In this document: positions 27,151-35,902 of the stretch, in pieces
Layout: each line of letters starts with the position of its first letter
Numbering within the stretch: the stretch's first letter is position 1
Translations under genes and position numbers: made by a program
The notes under the pieces: generated by a model
Told to the model about the DNA's origin: nothing
Database searches by the model: none
The model's input: only the letters and a program-made list of their open reading frames with translations
NCBI RefSeq assembly: GCF_024347655.1
Contig: NZ_AP025514.1
Coordinates: 2,108,001-2,172,000 of the forward strand
DNA from: Vibrio toranzoniae
GTDB taxonomy: Bacteria > Pseudomonadota > Gammaproteobacteria > Enterobacterales > Vibrionaceae
Direction of reading: 5' to 3'
DNA: 64,000 nt

Positions 27151-27783
27151 ATGAAAACTCCGACTACGGTAGCCAACCTAGAAAAACTCGGGCGCGTGCG
27201 CCTATCTCCTTCCTTTTTTATGAGGGACTTTCTTCACTCTGAAATAGCACAAATTGAGCAGCTAACCAATGTTCCGGATTACCCTGACATAGCTATAGAA
27301 TCGGGTAGAAACCTTTGCCAGAAGATACTAGAACCAATAAGTAATAAATTTGGCAGGATCAGTATTCGATCTGGCTATCGTTCACCACTAGTTAATAACA
27401 TAGGAAATGAAAAGAAGTATAATTGCGCATCAAATGATAAAAACTATGGTGGTCATATTTGGGATTACAAGGATAAAGATGGCCTATTAGGGGCTACAGC
27501 TTGTATCGTAGTGAATTCTTTTATTCCTTATTATGACGAAACAGGCCACTGGCAAGCACTGGCGTGGTGGATTCATGACAATATTCCTGATTACTCTGAC
27601 ATCTGTTTTTTTCCTACTTTTGCCGCATTCAATATCACCTGGCGCGAATCCGAACCACGCAAAGTAATACGCAGCTATATTCCTGAAGGCAAAGGGGTTC
27701 TAACAAAGCCTTCTTATGACAATCACCACGGCTCCCACCCTCAGGAATACGCAGCATTCATTCACAGCCTTGTGCCAAACTAA
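27151..27783 (+). CDS. Peptidase M15-like cargo protein
   Basis: 210 residues resembling the M15 (D-Ala-D-Ala carboxypeptidase-like) fold: RDFLHSEIAQ, ISIRSGYRSPLVN, then GGHIWDYKD, where the His and Asp replace the usual S-x-H-x-x-G-x-A-x-D metal motif. Final HHGSHPQEYAAF may provide another His. Metal ligands are only partly recognisable, so catalysis is doubtful. No signal peptide, so if an enzyme it is cytoplasmic or phage-like. Ends at a terminator shared with the CRISPR array. Confidence 0.55.
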   Translation: MKTPTTVANLEKLGRVRLSPSFFMRDFLHSEIAQIEQLTNVPDYPDIAIESGRNLCQKILEPISNKFGRISIRSGYRSPLVNNIGNEKKYNCASNDKNYGGHIWDYKDKDGLLGATACIVVNSFIPYYDETGHWQALAWWIHDNIPDYSDICFFPTFAAFNITWRESEPRKVIRSYIPEGKGVLTKPSYDNHHGSHPQEYAAFIHSLVPN

Positions 27784-27800
27784 CCCCACAAGACAAAAAA

Positions 27801-27824
27801 ACCACCAAGTCTAAACTTGGTGGT
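27801..27824. terminator. Bidirectional terminator between M15-like gene and CRISPR array
   Basis: ACCACCAAGT / ACTTGGTGGT stem of 10 bp, flanked by A6 and T4, between two converging units. It would end both the cargo operon and the CRISPR transcript, 5 bp beyond the last repeat. Confidence 0.85.
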
Positions 27825-27828
27825 TTTG

Positions 27829-27902
27829 ATTGCTAACTGCTTGTTCAGCAGGAAGGTTGCTTTCTTCCTGGCCTATTCTTAGCTGCCTATGCGGCAGGAC
27901 AC
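27829..27902 (-). CRISPR. Minimal type I-F3 array: repeat, 18-nt spacer, degenerate repeat
   Basis: Read on the minus strand. Repeat 1 (27875-27902) has the I-F core CTGCC-GCATA-GGCAG and ends CTAAGAAT, the 8-nt handle. An 18-nt spacer AGGCCAGGAAGAAAGCAA (27857-27874) follows. Repeat 2 (27829-27856) agrees at 18 of 28 positions and has CTGCT-GAACA-AGCAG: both sides of one stem pair changed together (C-G to T-A), so the hairpin is kept. The spacer matches ffs (43340-43357, minus strand) at 14 of 18, with mismatches at 6, 12, 13 and 18. Ordinary I-F spacers are 32 nt. A terminator follows at once, so this is the whole array. It lies 115 bp downstream of cas6. Confidence 0.85.
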
Positions 27903-28017
27903 TGTTAACTATAGTCACTAAACCGTTAATGCCACTGATTTTACATCACAAAATCCCAAAATACCCTTTTTCTTCTTACTTCTGTAAGTCCCTGTTTTTA
28001 AAAGTCTAAAAAGAGCT

Positions 28018-28635
28018 TTAGAAAAATGGTTGAAAACGTAACTCAGGTACCGTACCTTTTCTTTCTTGATTGGTGGCTAAACCATAGCTATTAAAATTTG
28101 CTGCACCGCGCTCACCGACAAACTCCTTTTGTACAAACAACATATAACATTCCCCTGATGAGCCGCTAGAAACTGGTATTCGATGAAAATTATCTATGAC
28201 ACGCTCTTCATTAGTGGCTGGTAACGATGGTTCAACACCAGATAGTTCGGCTCTCGCCATGCTACGTTTGATTCTGCGTTTCTTGGAACCTAAAAAGCTT
28301 TTCCCAATCGTTTGGTTACGGGTAAACCTCACTTCAGCCGCAGTGTCTGGTACCTCACAGACACTGGAGATCTCAAACAAACCTTCATTTACCATCACAG
28401 AGAAATAGGGCTGAAAAGAGAGTCCAACCATCATCCCTTTATCTTCGGCAACAAAAGCTATGGTTTGACCAACCGTAACATCACTCCAGTCGGGAAAGCT
28501 CACACCTATTTTATTCATGGCTTGTCGGTTATTCACCATAAACAAGTGCATTTGGGATATACACCGACCTGCCAATAGCTCATAGTCAGCTTGTGCAGGC
28601 GTGTAACGTATTAAGAAGTAGTAACGCTTAGTCAT
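28018..28635 (-). CDS. cas6: Cas6f (Csy4) crRNA endonuclease
   Basis: 205 residues. Family marks: N-terminal strand RYYFLIRYTP, catalytic His30 in CISQMHLFMV (aligned with His29 of P. aeruginosa Csy4), the IGVSFPDW motif, and an Arg-rich helix (KKRRIKRSMAR, about 118-128) that grips the repeat hairpin. The C-terminus FNSYGLATN corresponds to the Csy4 F-x-x-YGLS end. It cuts repeats below the stem and stays on the crRNA 3' hairpin. Last gene of the tniQ-cas operon. Confidence 0.93.
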   Translation of the reverse strand: MTKRYYFLIRYTPAQADYELLAGRCISQMHLFMVNNRQAMNKIGVSFPDWSDVTVGQTIAFVAEDKGMMVGLSFQPYFSVMVNEGLFEISSVCEVPDTAAEVRFTRNQTIGKSFLGSKKRRIKRSMARAELSGVEPSLPATNEERVIDNFHRIPVSSGSSGECYMLFVQKEFVGERGAANFNSYGLATNQERKGTVPELRFQPFF

Positions 28636-28644
28636 ATCTACCCT

Positions 28645-29676
28645 TTACTTCGCTTTGGAACAATTAAAGAGGCCGCCTTTGATCAAGACAGACATGATGA
28701 AGTGCACATCATTTGGGATGGTCTGAGAAGCGGTCATTGTCTCAATCCAGTTCTCTGTATTTCTGAGTAGTTGATAGAAGTCATTTCCATGCGCTACATG
28801 TCTCCTTGCTATAACGTATTCTCGGTCTGCCCCATACTCATTCACTCTTAAGGGCTTATCTGCGTCTTCATGCCACCAATCGTCAATCGATTGCAACGCT
28901 GCACCAATTTTTTGACCATGAAATGCAACAGTTTCCTTTCCGTTTAATAGTTCGACAGTAGCTAACTGCTTAGTAGGGACACCATCTTCTCGGCTATCTA
29001 AAAACTCTTGGCTTGGGTAAACCTCATCTCCCCAACCAACTCCAATTTTAGCTTTGACATCCATATAGAAATATTCGGTCGGATCGGAAAGGGCTCGCAT
29101 CAAATAGGTTGTGAGCTTTTCTAGGCATTCTGCTGAAGCCTCATCCCAATGACCATACCAAGAAAGCTTTGTTGCGTTTTCTACAATCAAGGTTTGTGAA
29201 TCACTGGTGGTCACTTCTATCGACAGCCTTCGACACTCTCTGTTACGCCAAAGCCAACGGCCAAGCAGTATATTCTTTGCGTATCGATGAGCGAGCTCCT
29301 GATACCCATTGAGCTCTTTATATGTTTTAGCGAGTAATGAAAGTTTAGAGCGGACTTCATCATCACTACAGATATCTGGGGTTAGAGAATTGGCTCGAAT
29401 TCGAAGGGGGAATGCACAGTAGATATCATCGACACCTGGCTTTACGTAACACTCTTCGATGAACTGAGGATTGGAGTGAGCTAAATCTTGTGGAGCAACA
29501 TTCTTTTTTACAAACTTGCCCCCTTTATATGCTTCTGCATAACCACCTTTTGGTGCGCGCAACCTAGTTCTATCAATTTCAAGGGGACACATCTCACCAC
29601 TTTTCGAAAGGTGGTAGAAATATGCTTTGCCAGCAGAGAGTGATCGAACGTAGTTCAGCTGAGTGCAAAGTTCCAT
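28645..29676 (-). CDS. cas7: Cas7f (Csy3) backbone subunit
   Basis: 343 residues from AUG at 29676 (a UUG two codons earlier is also open). Csy3 signatures: LNYVRSLSAGKAYFYHL, and AHRYAKNILLGRWLWRNREC. Six copies normally line a 32-nt guide, each flipping out one base in six; an 18-nt guide would need fewer. Nine bp before cas6. Confidence 0.93.
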   Translation of the reverse strand: MELCTQLNYVRSLSAGKAYFYHLSKSGEMCPLEIDRTRLRAPKGGYAEAYKGGKFVKKNVAPQDLAHSNPQFIEECYVKPGVDDIYCAFPLRIRANSLTPDICSDDEVRSKLSLLAKTYKELNGYQELAHRYAKNILLGRWLWRNRECRRLSIEVTTSDSQTLIVENATKLSWYGHWDEASAECLEKLTTYLMRALSDPTEYFYMDVKAKIGVGWGDEVYPSQEFLDSREDGVPTKQLATVELLNGKETVAFHGQKIGAALQSIDDWWHEDADKPLRVNEYGADREYVIARRHVAHGNDFYQLLRNTENWIETMTASQTIPNDVHFIMSVLIKGGLFNCSKAK

Positions 29677-29682
29677 AAACAA

Positions 29683-31770
29683 TTAATCCCTATAGTTTTT
29701 TATAAGAATAGTTTCGCTACTGCATTCTATCGACCAAAAGGCGTGGTTTAAAAAGTGATCTCTTCCACTAAAACGTACTTCTATGGGGTTTACTCGCTGA
29801 GCAAGCCCTATCGCATTCTCTGCATAAGCGTGACAACTGGTGGTTGAGTTGCCCCGTTTAGTTGGACGCTCTAACAAATGGTAGCCGATGGAAACTGGCA
29901 AGTTATCAGCGTCTTTAGTGATTAAACGTTCTAGCTCATCAAAATCACTCGGCTGATTTTCTCTTGGGTATAACCATCGCCCGTATGCTGGTAACCCTTT
30001 TATGGCATGGAAAAGCTCGCTCCTGCTGGTAAACGTCCTTAGCCACTCAATCTGCGTCGATAGCTGTGGTTGGTATAATGCCCCTCCGGCGAAAGCAACG
30101 GGAAGTGCCGTTTTAAGCGCGGACTTAAAATCTGAAATTCGGCTGTCGCTATGGACTCTGATAACTAAGTCTATTTCTAGGTCCGCTAATCGTTCACTAC
30201 GAATAGTTGGTCGCTTCGCGTTAGAAACCGTTCGCGCTTTGGCGACTGAGTTGGGCTCGGTAAGCTTCGCTGTCGGTTGAATATTTTCACTTCGAACATA
30301 AAAAGAGAAACTCGAAAACTCAAACGGGGAATCACAATTAACTAGCTTATTAAACTCTCTTTGATAATGGTGCATGAATCCCCAAATAGCCGTCAAAGAA
30401 GGCGCACCACACAGATATGGGTTACTCATTGCGACTGCATCTTGCACTCTCATTGATGACAAATAGATATACTGCTCACCCGTTACCTTATCTTCATTGC
30501 CATTTGGTTTACTAAGTTGTTCCAGTAACCATACGATTTGGGCTTTGACGACCTGCATAAGCTTAGGGTGGTAGGCAAACTTCGCGGTATACTTGTTATT
30601 CTGAAACGTGAGATGCAAGCGACGGTTAAACTCACTAGCTAAAGAGCCTAGACCCGATTCTGATAGCACTAAAAAGGCTTGAGCTAAAGTGTCATCATGT
30701 TCCAATTGCTGTTGATTGGGTTCAGCATCAACGATATCTCTTAACTCAATTAATGGAAGCATCCACAGGGCTATCTGCTTTCGCAATATCTTACTTCTAA
30801 CCTTACGAGCGCTCTCTCTTTGCTTCTGTGTTTTTGATGGTTCTGATCCAATTAAGTGGTTTAACACCTGACAAATTTTAGCGTTAGTTACCTGATAGTC
30901 ATCAAAGTAATGGCCACTCTTTTTGCGACTTTCAGTTAACGTCCCACCCTGCGCTGGTTTGACGTCTAGCGGGTAGTTTAGGACTTTCATATGCCCACCT
31001 AAACTGCCACACAGATTCCCGATACTTGCCGAGTTTGGCAGCGATGAAGACACAAAGCTGAGATTACTTTCTCGACTTCTCGATCTCACTTCTAACTCAC
31101 TTTGGATGGCATGACTAACCACTGGGGTCACCGAAACATAATCATCCCCCCATGGAAACCGCAGTTGCTTGCTGTAAGTGCTGATACTGTCAGGAAAACT
31201 ATTATCAGGAAGTTTCTCTTCAATAGTGTGTTTTAAGCGAGCAAGTGACTTAGCACCTAAACCAAACTCTTTAAGTAAGTCGAGCCAAATAGGACTTTCT
31301 TGCAGGATAAGTGAAAGAATACATACGGGCTGTGATTGCCAACTAAAAGGATTCAATAACCACAATGTATGACGATACACCGCGGAGTTATGAGCCCACC
31401 CTAACCGTTGCTCTAATACTGCGCTTGAAATAAACGCATCGGTTGTAGCAAGAGGTTGTGCAACTATCCGCTGATCTTTAACTCGACAGTCTGGAAACTT
31501 GAGATTATGAGTGTGGAACCATTTGATCTCGTCAAGGGATGCGTCTAGGTTCTCAGCCGCTTTAAAATACCTTTTAGCTCGGGCAACATCCAACCAATCC
31601 GAGCATCTATATAATTGATGGCTTGAACTGAGGTTGAGCAAGATCGTTAACGCCTCTTTTTCAAACCCTTCAACACAGACATTTTCCGTATAGGGCATGA
31701 ACATCTTCTTTAGCGTAACCTGCTTTACTGCCTCGTCTTCAATTTCCAATAAGTCAATTAATTTCGTCAT
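29683..31770 (-). CDS. cas8/5: Cas8/Cas5 fusion of type I-F3 Cascade
   Basis: About 695 residues from AUG at 31770 (a GUG at 31779 overlaps the tniQ stop). The size and place between tniQ and cas7 match the natural Cas8-Cas5 fusion of Tn7-like I-F3 systems, which is about 640 residues in Tn6677. The N-terminal Cas8 part reads PAM DNA; the C-terminal Cas5-like part (from about residue 500) holds the 5' handle. I identify it by context and length more than by motifs. No Cas2/3 is present, so the complex can bind but not shred DNA. Confidence 0.85.
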   Translation of the reverse strand: MTKLIDLLEIEDEAVKQVTLKKMFMPYTENVCVEGFEKEALTILLNLSSSHQLYRCSDWLDVARAKRYFKAAENLDASLDEIKWFHTHNLKFPDCRVKDQRIVAQPLATTDAFISSAVLEQRLGWAHNSAVYRHTLWLLNPFSWQSQPVCILSLILQESPIWLDLLKEFGLGAKSLARLKHTIEEKLPDNSFPDSISTYSKQLRFPWGDDYVSVTPVVSHAIQSELEVRSRSRESNLSFVSSSLPNSASIGNLCGSLGGHMKVLNYPLDVKPAQGGTLTESRKKSGHYFDDYQVTNAKICQVLNHLIGSEPSKTQKQRESARKVRSKILRKQIALWMLPLIELRDIVDAEPNQQQLEHDDTLAQAFLVLSESGLGSLASEFNRRLHLTFQNNKYTAKFAYHPKLMQVVKAQIVWLLEQLSKPNGNEDKVTGEQYIYLSSMRVQDAVAMSNPYLCGAPSLTAIWGFMHHYQREFNKLVNCDSPFEFSSFSFYVRSENIQPTAKLTEPNSVAKARTVSNAKRPTIRSERLADLEIDLVIRVHSDSRISDFKSALKTALPVAFAGGALYQPQLSTQIEWLRTFTSRSELFHAIKGLPAYGRWLYPRENQPSDFDELERLITKDADNLPVSIGYHLLERPTKRGNSTTSCHAYAENAIGLAQRVNPIEVRFSGRDHFLNHAFWSIECSSETILIKNYRD

Positions 31771-31772
31771 AA

Positions 31773-32984
31773 TTACCACTCAGGTAGATACACACTTAAA
31801 CCATCACTTTCAGAGCTCATTCGAGTCAACTTTGTTTCGATGACACTTCTTAAAGTAAACGCCGACTCATGACTCGCTATCTTTGTATGCATTCGTGGCC
31901 TGATAGCGGCTTTAATCTCACCAAACTCATACAGCCGATACACTTCATCTGTTGTACAAGAAAGCAATGTAGAAGCTTCTAAGGGGCTGAGCAGTACATC
32001 ACCGATATTTCCTTTCGCGCTTGAAGGCACTGTTGCCATTAGCTGTGTAAAGTAAGCTAACACCTGTGCAAGCACGATATTGTGACTCAACTGGCGACTG
32101 GGTAACTGACGACAATCTTTAAGCAGAGCATCAAAGGCCTCATTGAAAAACATCTTCTTCCAATCTTTTACTCGAACAAGTTCTGCCTTATCTCTAAAGG
32201 CATCGAGGTCTTGCCACAATGACGTTGGCCAAGCGCCACAATATTCAATGAATGATTCGAAACTGAGGTCATCGATATCACCATAGCGATTTACATACCA
32301 AAGTAAAAAGCCATAACGCTCAGATAACATCATTTCCCCCGTTAGTAATCCCAAGGGTTTTGAATCATTCCCTGACAACCATTGAGCAACTAATACCTCA
32401 GCCTCAGGCGCATCTTCTACTCGTGAGTCTCTTAGTTCATAACCACATTCACATTGGCCAATACTCTCGGTACTTTGGTATTCAAGTCTCGATTTACACT
32501 CTGGGCAGTGATGAATCAGTTTACAGCCATGATGTTCACAAGCTTGGTGAGAGATAAACTGCCACTGCTGGCGAATGTAGGGGGCTTCGTTAATACACAG
32601 AGGGCAAATAGGCGTGAAGCGTTTGCGGAGAAAAGCATAAGGGTAGTCAGAACCAAATCTATGTACGGCTTTGTATTGCGGTGAGAATTGAGATTTTGAA
32701 TGTGATAGCGCTAGGCGCAGTACACCAAAGTTGTTGAGCTTTAATTGGTTCTCAAGGTGGATAAGAACCCGCACCCGCATTTGGCTTGTGGTTTGAGCAT
32801 GGTAGATATTGACTCGTTCGAGCTCTAAGGGGAAAGAACCAGCAATCGCTTCATGCTGATCCATGGTGTCGAACCAAATGTCTTCTGCGAAATGAGAAAA
32901 TCGCTCGTAACCTTGCTCTTGCGATAAACGCAACAAGAAGCTTTCAAGCGATTCGTCAGAATAAAGTTGAATGTCTGTATTCAC
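31773..32984 (-). CDS. tniQ: TniQ, Cascade-associated transposition targeting protein
   Basis: 403 residues from GUG at 32984, chosen because AGGTGG lies just upstream, the -10/operator sits right before it, and the encoded VNTDIQLYSDESLESF aligns with the start of Tn6677 TniQ (YSDESLESF). An open frame reaches 33059, but that part covers the promoter. Zinc-finger pattern: CPLCINEAPYIRQQWQF, HQACEHHGC, CPEC and CECG. TniQ dimers bind Cas6/Cas7 and recruit TnsC. First gene of tniQ-cas8/5-cas7-cas6; no separate TnsD is seen. Confidence 0.92.
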   Translation of the reverse strand: MNTDIQLYSDESLESFLLRLSQEQGYERFSHFAEDIWFDTMDQHEAIAGSFPLELERVNIYHAQTTSQMRVRVLIHLENQLKLNNFGVLRLALSHSKSQFSPQYKAVHRFGSDYPYAFLRKRFTPICPLCINEAPYIRQQWQFISHQACEHHGCKLIHHCPECKSRLEYQSTESIGQCECGYELRDSRVEDAPEAEVLVAQWLSGNDSKPLGLLTGEMMLSERYGFLLWYVNRYGDIDDLSFESFIEYCGAWPTSLWQDLDAFRDKAELVRVKDWKKMFFNEAFDALLKDCRQLPSRQLSHNIVLAQVLAYFTQLMATVPSSAKGNIGDVLLSPLEASTLLSCTTDEVYRLYEFGEIKAAIRPRMHTKIASHESAFTLRSVIETKLTRMSSESDGLSVYLPEW

Positions 32985-32993
32985 ATGCCACCT

Positions 32994-33014
32994 AAACTTA
33001 GAATTTCTAAGTTT
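32994..33014. promoter_or_regulatory. XRE operator over tniQ-cas promoter
   Basis: Perfect 21-bp palindrome AAACTTAG-AATTT-CTAAGTTT, same half-sites and spacing as the two sites at the xre promoter. On the minus strand it lies right after a promoter with TTGCAA (33038-33043), 16-bp spacer and GATACT (33016-33021), and touches the SD of tniQ. A bound repressor would block transcription and probably translation. Confidence 0.85.
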
Positions 33015-33387
33015 TAGTATCGGAGATATTTCATGCATTGCAACCATAGAGGCCAACATATTTTGAAAAAATGCCTATGAACTCATTCAAAATACGACAG
33101 AATCGCTTGGTTATCACAACTATGATGCGAAAGAGCTAAGAAAATTCTGCCCCAAAGCTTTTTGGGCCAAACGAACTGACCGTCTAGCGAGCATAGCAAT
33201 AGACCAACTCAATCTAATCTGTGCTTTGGGCGCTAATACGGAAACTTTCCGCAGTTCTATCCCAAAATTCTCCTTCGTTCACACAATAGGTCGATTCATT
33301 TGTGTTTCATAATGGATGGCAGCAACATAGACGGAATGCAAACACAAAAAAATTTCGTCTATAAAGCGTTATATTTATTGGTAACTT
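33015..33387. other. Region upstream of tniQ with decayed coding frame
   Basis: About 370 bp. The tniQ promoter fills the first 30 bp. On the plus strand a frame of about 82 codons (33066-33311) lacks a start codon and reads YHNYDAKELRKFCPKAFWA to SFVHTIGRFICVS; it looks like the tail of a lost gene that I cannot name. The last 70 bp hold the promoter of the HEPN-like gene. Confidence 0.45.
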
Positions 33388-34350
33388 ATGAGATATTTTG
33401 ATTGTACAACGTTTGACTATAAGAAGCTCAACATCGCAGAAACAGAAGAGCTAATTGAGAGAGATAAAGCTGCATATAAACACTCATTTCAGCAATGGAT
33501 AAACTCTGAGATCGATAACATTGTTGAAAGGAAGTGGGAAATCGAGAATATCGGAGTGGTTGATGAAACTGGTGATTTTATCCGATTAATTAAGGAGGCT
33601 GAGTTATCTTACTCTCTTGGCGCATACTTCAGCTCGATTGCTTTAGTTGGGGTTGCTAGTGAAGATCTTTGTAGATACTTTGCCGAAAAGCAGGGGCATC
33701 AAGAACTAACTAACCAATCTCAATTTGATCGCACCAATAAGTTGAAAGAGCTAGGTGTCATATCAGCTTCAGTTCATAATAAATTTGATAAAATTCGTAA
33801 AGTTAGAAATAACTGCCTGCATTTTAACGAGGGTTTTAAATCCCAAAAACGTGATCATTTAAAAGTTGAAGCAGCTAACTGTATCAATGACCTAAAGTCG
33901 ATTTATAAAGAACTTTTTTCATCTTTTAATGGTAAGTACAAGTTAGGCTCTTTAACTACTAGTGTAATTGAAGACTTTGCTCGTCAAATGGCAGACCAGA
34001 CTTCTTTTGGAGATACTCTCAACACTGAAGAGTTCACAATGAAGTTAAGATATTTTATGACTAGTGAATTTGGAGAAGATATCGCAATTGCTGATTGTGG
34101 GTCACAGGTTGAAAGAGTTGGTTTGTTTCGTGTAGCAGATATCGATTTGGATAAACCGATGGAGATCGGATTGTTTGATCCTTCTATTGGTCAGCATGTG
34201 ATTGTAGATTTGACTAATGAAAATATTCCGACATTACAAGAGCAAGATATAGAGGTTAACTCTAGTGTTATCGCCAGCATTATATCCACTACAAACCATC
34301 AAGGTATAACTGCTGATTGGTACTTGAGAAACATATATCGCGTGTCATAA
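33388..34350 (+). CDS. HEPN-like cargo protein
   Basis: 320 residues, no full-length family recognised. The middle part (about 85-165) resembles HEPN/DUF4145 proteins: helical YSLGAYFSSIALVGVASEDL, then KIRKVRNNCLHFNEG, which fits the R-x4-H motif of HEPN ribonucleases (RNNCLH). HEPN domains are common in toxins and abortive-infection systems. It precedes another HEPN-like gene by 139 bp on the same strand, between tniQ-cas and the helicase operon, where CASTs carry cargo. Antiphage function is an inference. Confidence 0.6.
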   Translation: MRYFDCTTFDYKKLNIAETEELIERDKAAYKHSFQQWINSEIDNIVERKWEIENIGVVDETGDFIRLIKEAELSYSLGAYFSSIALVGVASEDLCRYFAEKQGHQELTNQSQFDRTNKLKELGVISASVHNKFDKIRKVRNNCLHFNEGFKSQKRDHLKVEAANCINDLKSIYKELFSSFNGKYKLGSLTTSVIEDFARQMADQTSFGDTLNTEEFTMKLRYFMTSEFGEDIAIADCGSQVERVGLFRVADIDLDKPMEIGLFDPSIGQHVIVDLTNENIPTLQEQDIEVNSSVIASIISTTNHQGITADWYLRNIYRVS

Positions 34351-34489
34351 ATATAAAGCAATCAAGGTGACCCAACGCATGGTATTTTTCATTCTATCGT
34401 TGGGTTTCGTGTTTACGGTGGTATGGTTAAGTTTTGTTGTAGCGTTGCTCACACCTTAATCCAACATTATTTTACTTGGGGTTCAGCGT

Positions 34490-35836
34490 ATGAGGATAAC
34501 AAACTCTACCTTTAGAGGGGGTGAACCTTCTTCGGCAAATGCGTGTGTTGGGAGCAATGGTTCTCCTAGTTACGTTGAATATGCAAAGGGCTTCTCTAAA
34601 GCGGCTAACTTAATTATTGATAAAGCTCTAGACCGTGAAAATACACATTTTCATGTAGATGACATGGTATATCCTGCATGCTTTAATATGAGACATTCGG
34701 TTGAGTTAAGGTTAAAAGGCGCAATCGAAGACCTTGAAGTGATTGCTAAATGGAAAGGGGGGCGGATTGAATTCGACTTGGTAGGTTCCCATGATATCGG
34801 TAACATTTGGGCGTTTTTTAAACGAGAATCAGAAGCTCTAGATATTCGCTATCAAGCACTCAATGAAAAAATTGAACCTACCATATTAGATATCGCCGAT
34901 GTTGATGCAACAGGTCAAACATTCAGATATGCCGTTGATCGAGAGAGTCAGAGGCACTTAACAGATGTTGCTATCATCAACTTTAATGTTTTAAAAGCTA
35001 AGTTTACCTCACTAGAAAAAGAGCTTGATAACTTACTCTTCCTTAATCAATTCCTCAGAGAGGAATATTCCCTAAACACATTCACAACAAAATTATCACG
35101 CCAACAATTATTCTCTTTGGCAGATGAACTTCCAAATATTGCTTCATGGAGAAATGATTCTTTTAAAGAGACTAAAAAGAAGCTCATGGAGCAGTTTTCC
35201 TTGGGAAGCCGAGACCTCAGTAAAGCAATAGACATCATTAAGTATAACTATGAATTAAATCATAAAATAGAATCTCGATTACCACTCAAAGGTATAGATG
35301 AGTATAACTTGATTTGGTTCTTAGATTTTTGGATGGAGTTAAATCCAGAGATATTATCTCGACAAAGTAAAAAAAGTGGCTTGGTTAAGCTTGATGTTGA
35401 CTCAATAATGGAGTCGCTAGAACGTGACGCAAAGGTTAAAGCAAAGTTTTGGGAGAACTTGAATGGTTACTTAACACCTGAAAGCTTGGCTGGCTTAAAT
35501 GCGATATTCTATTTTGCTAGGGATAAGAAATTTTCTGAAAGGTATGTTACCTCTTACGAAAATGAGCTGAAAGAATCAACAATGTACTTCAACGATGATA
35601 GCAATGGTGTGTGGAGTAGTATCATGCACATAGCTGATAAGACAAATTTTTTTGATAACTTAGTTATGAGCTTATTTTTCTTGCATTATAACGACTTAGC
35701 CGAAGAATTAATCGAAATTTATGGTGTAAGTGATGCATTTAATTGGTTAGATAAAGCAAGGACAAGAGAGCTATTCTCTCTCCCTGAGTTAGCTGGGTAC
35801 TCACTCGTAAATCCAAGCAATCAGGTTGGGGATTAA
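34490..35836 (+). CDS. Large HEPN-like cargo protein
   Basis: 448 residues. PACFNMRHSVELRLKGAIED (about 63-82) followed by GSHDIGNIWAFFK (about 103) resembles a group of HEPN-fold proteins with RH-x-x-E-L-x-L-K and H-D-L-x-x-L-W segments. The rest is helical and not recognised. It may act with the preceding gene, but 139 bp separate them, so separate promoters are possible. Confidence 0.55.
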   Translation: MRITNSTFRGGEPSSANACVGSNGSPSYVEYAKGFSKAANLIIDKALDRENTHFHVDDMVYPACFNMRHSVELRLKGAIEDLEVIAKWKGGRIEFDLVGSHDIGNIWAFFKRESEALDIRYQALNEKIEPTILDIADVDATGQTFRYAVDRESQRHLTDVAIINFNVLKAKFTSLEKELDNLLFLNQFLREEYSLNTFTTKLSRQQLFSLADELPNIASWRNDSFKETKKKLMEQFSLGSRDLSKAIDIIKYNYELNHKIESRLPLKGIDEYNLIWFLDFWMELNPEILSRQSKKSGLVKLDVDSIMESLERDAKVKAKFWENLNGYLTPESLAGLNAIFYFARDKKFSERYVTSYENELKESTMYFNDDSNGVWSSIMHIADKTNFFDNLVMSLFFLHYNDLAEELIEIYGVSDAFNWLDKARTRELFSLPELAGYSLVNPSNQVGD

Positions 35837-35902
35837 ATAGCTCTTGAAGTCACACGCTGGTCATAGGGTCACCAGCGTTGCTAAAAGCTGATTGAAGACA
35901 TA

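Noticed and set aside
27815..27842. A second repeat placed 32 nt after repeat 1
   Set aside because: The sequence there has no I-F hairpin or similarity to repeat 1, whereas 27829-27856 has the hairpin and conserved ends, giving an 18-nt spacer.
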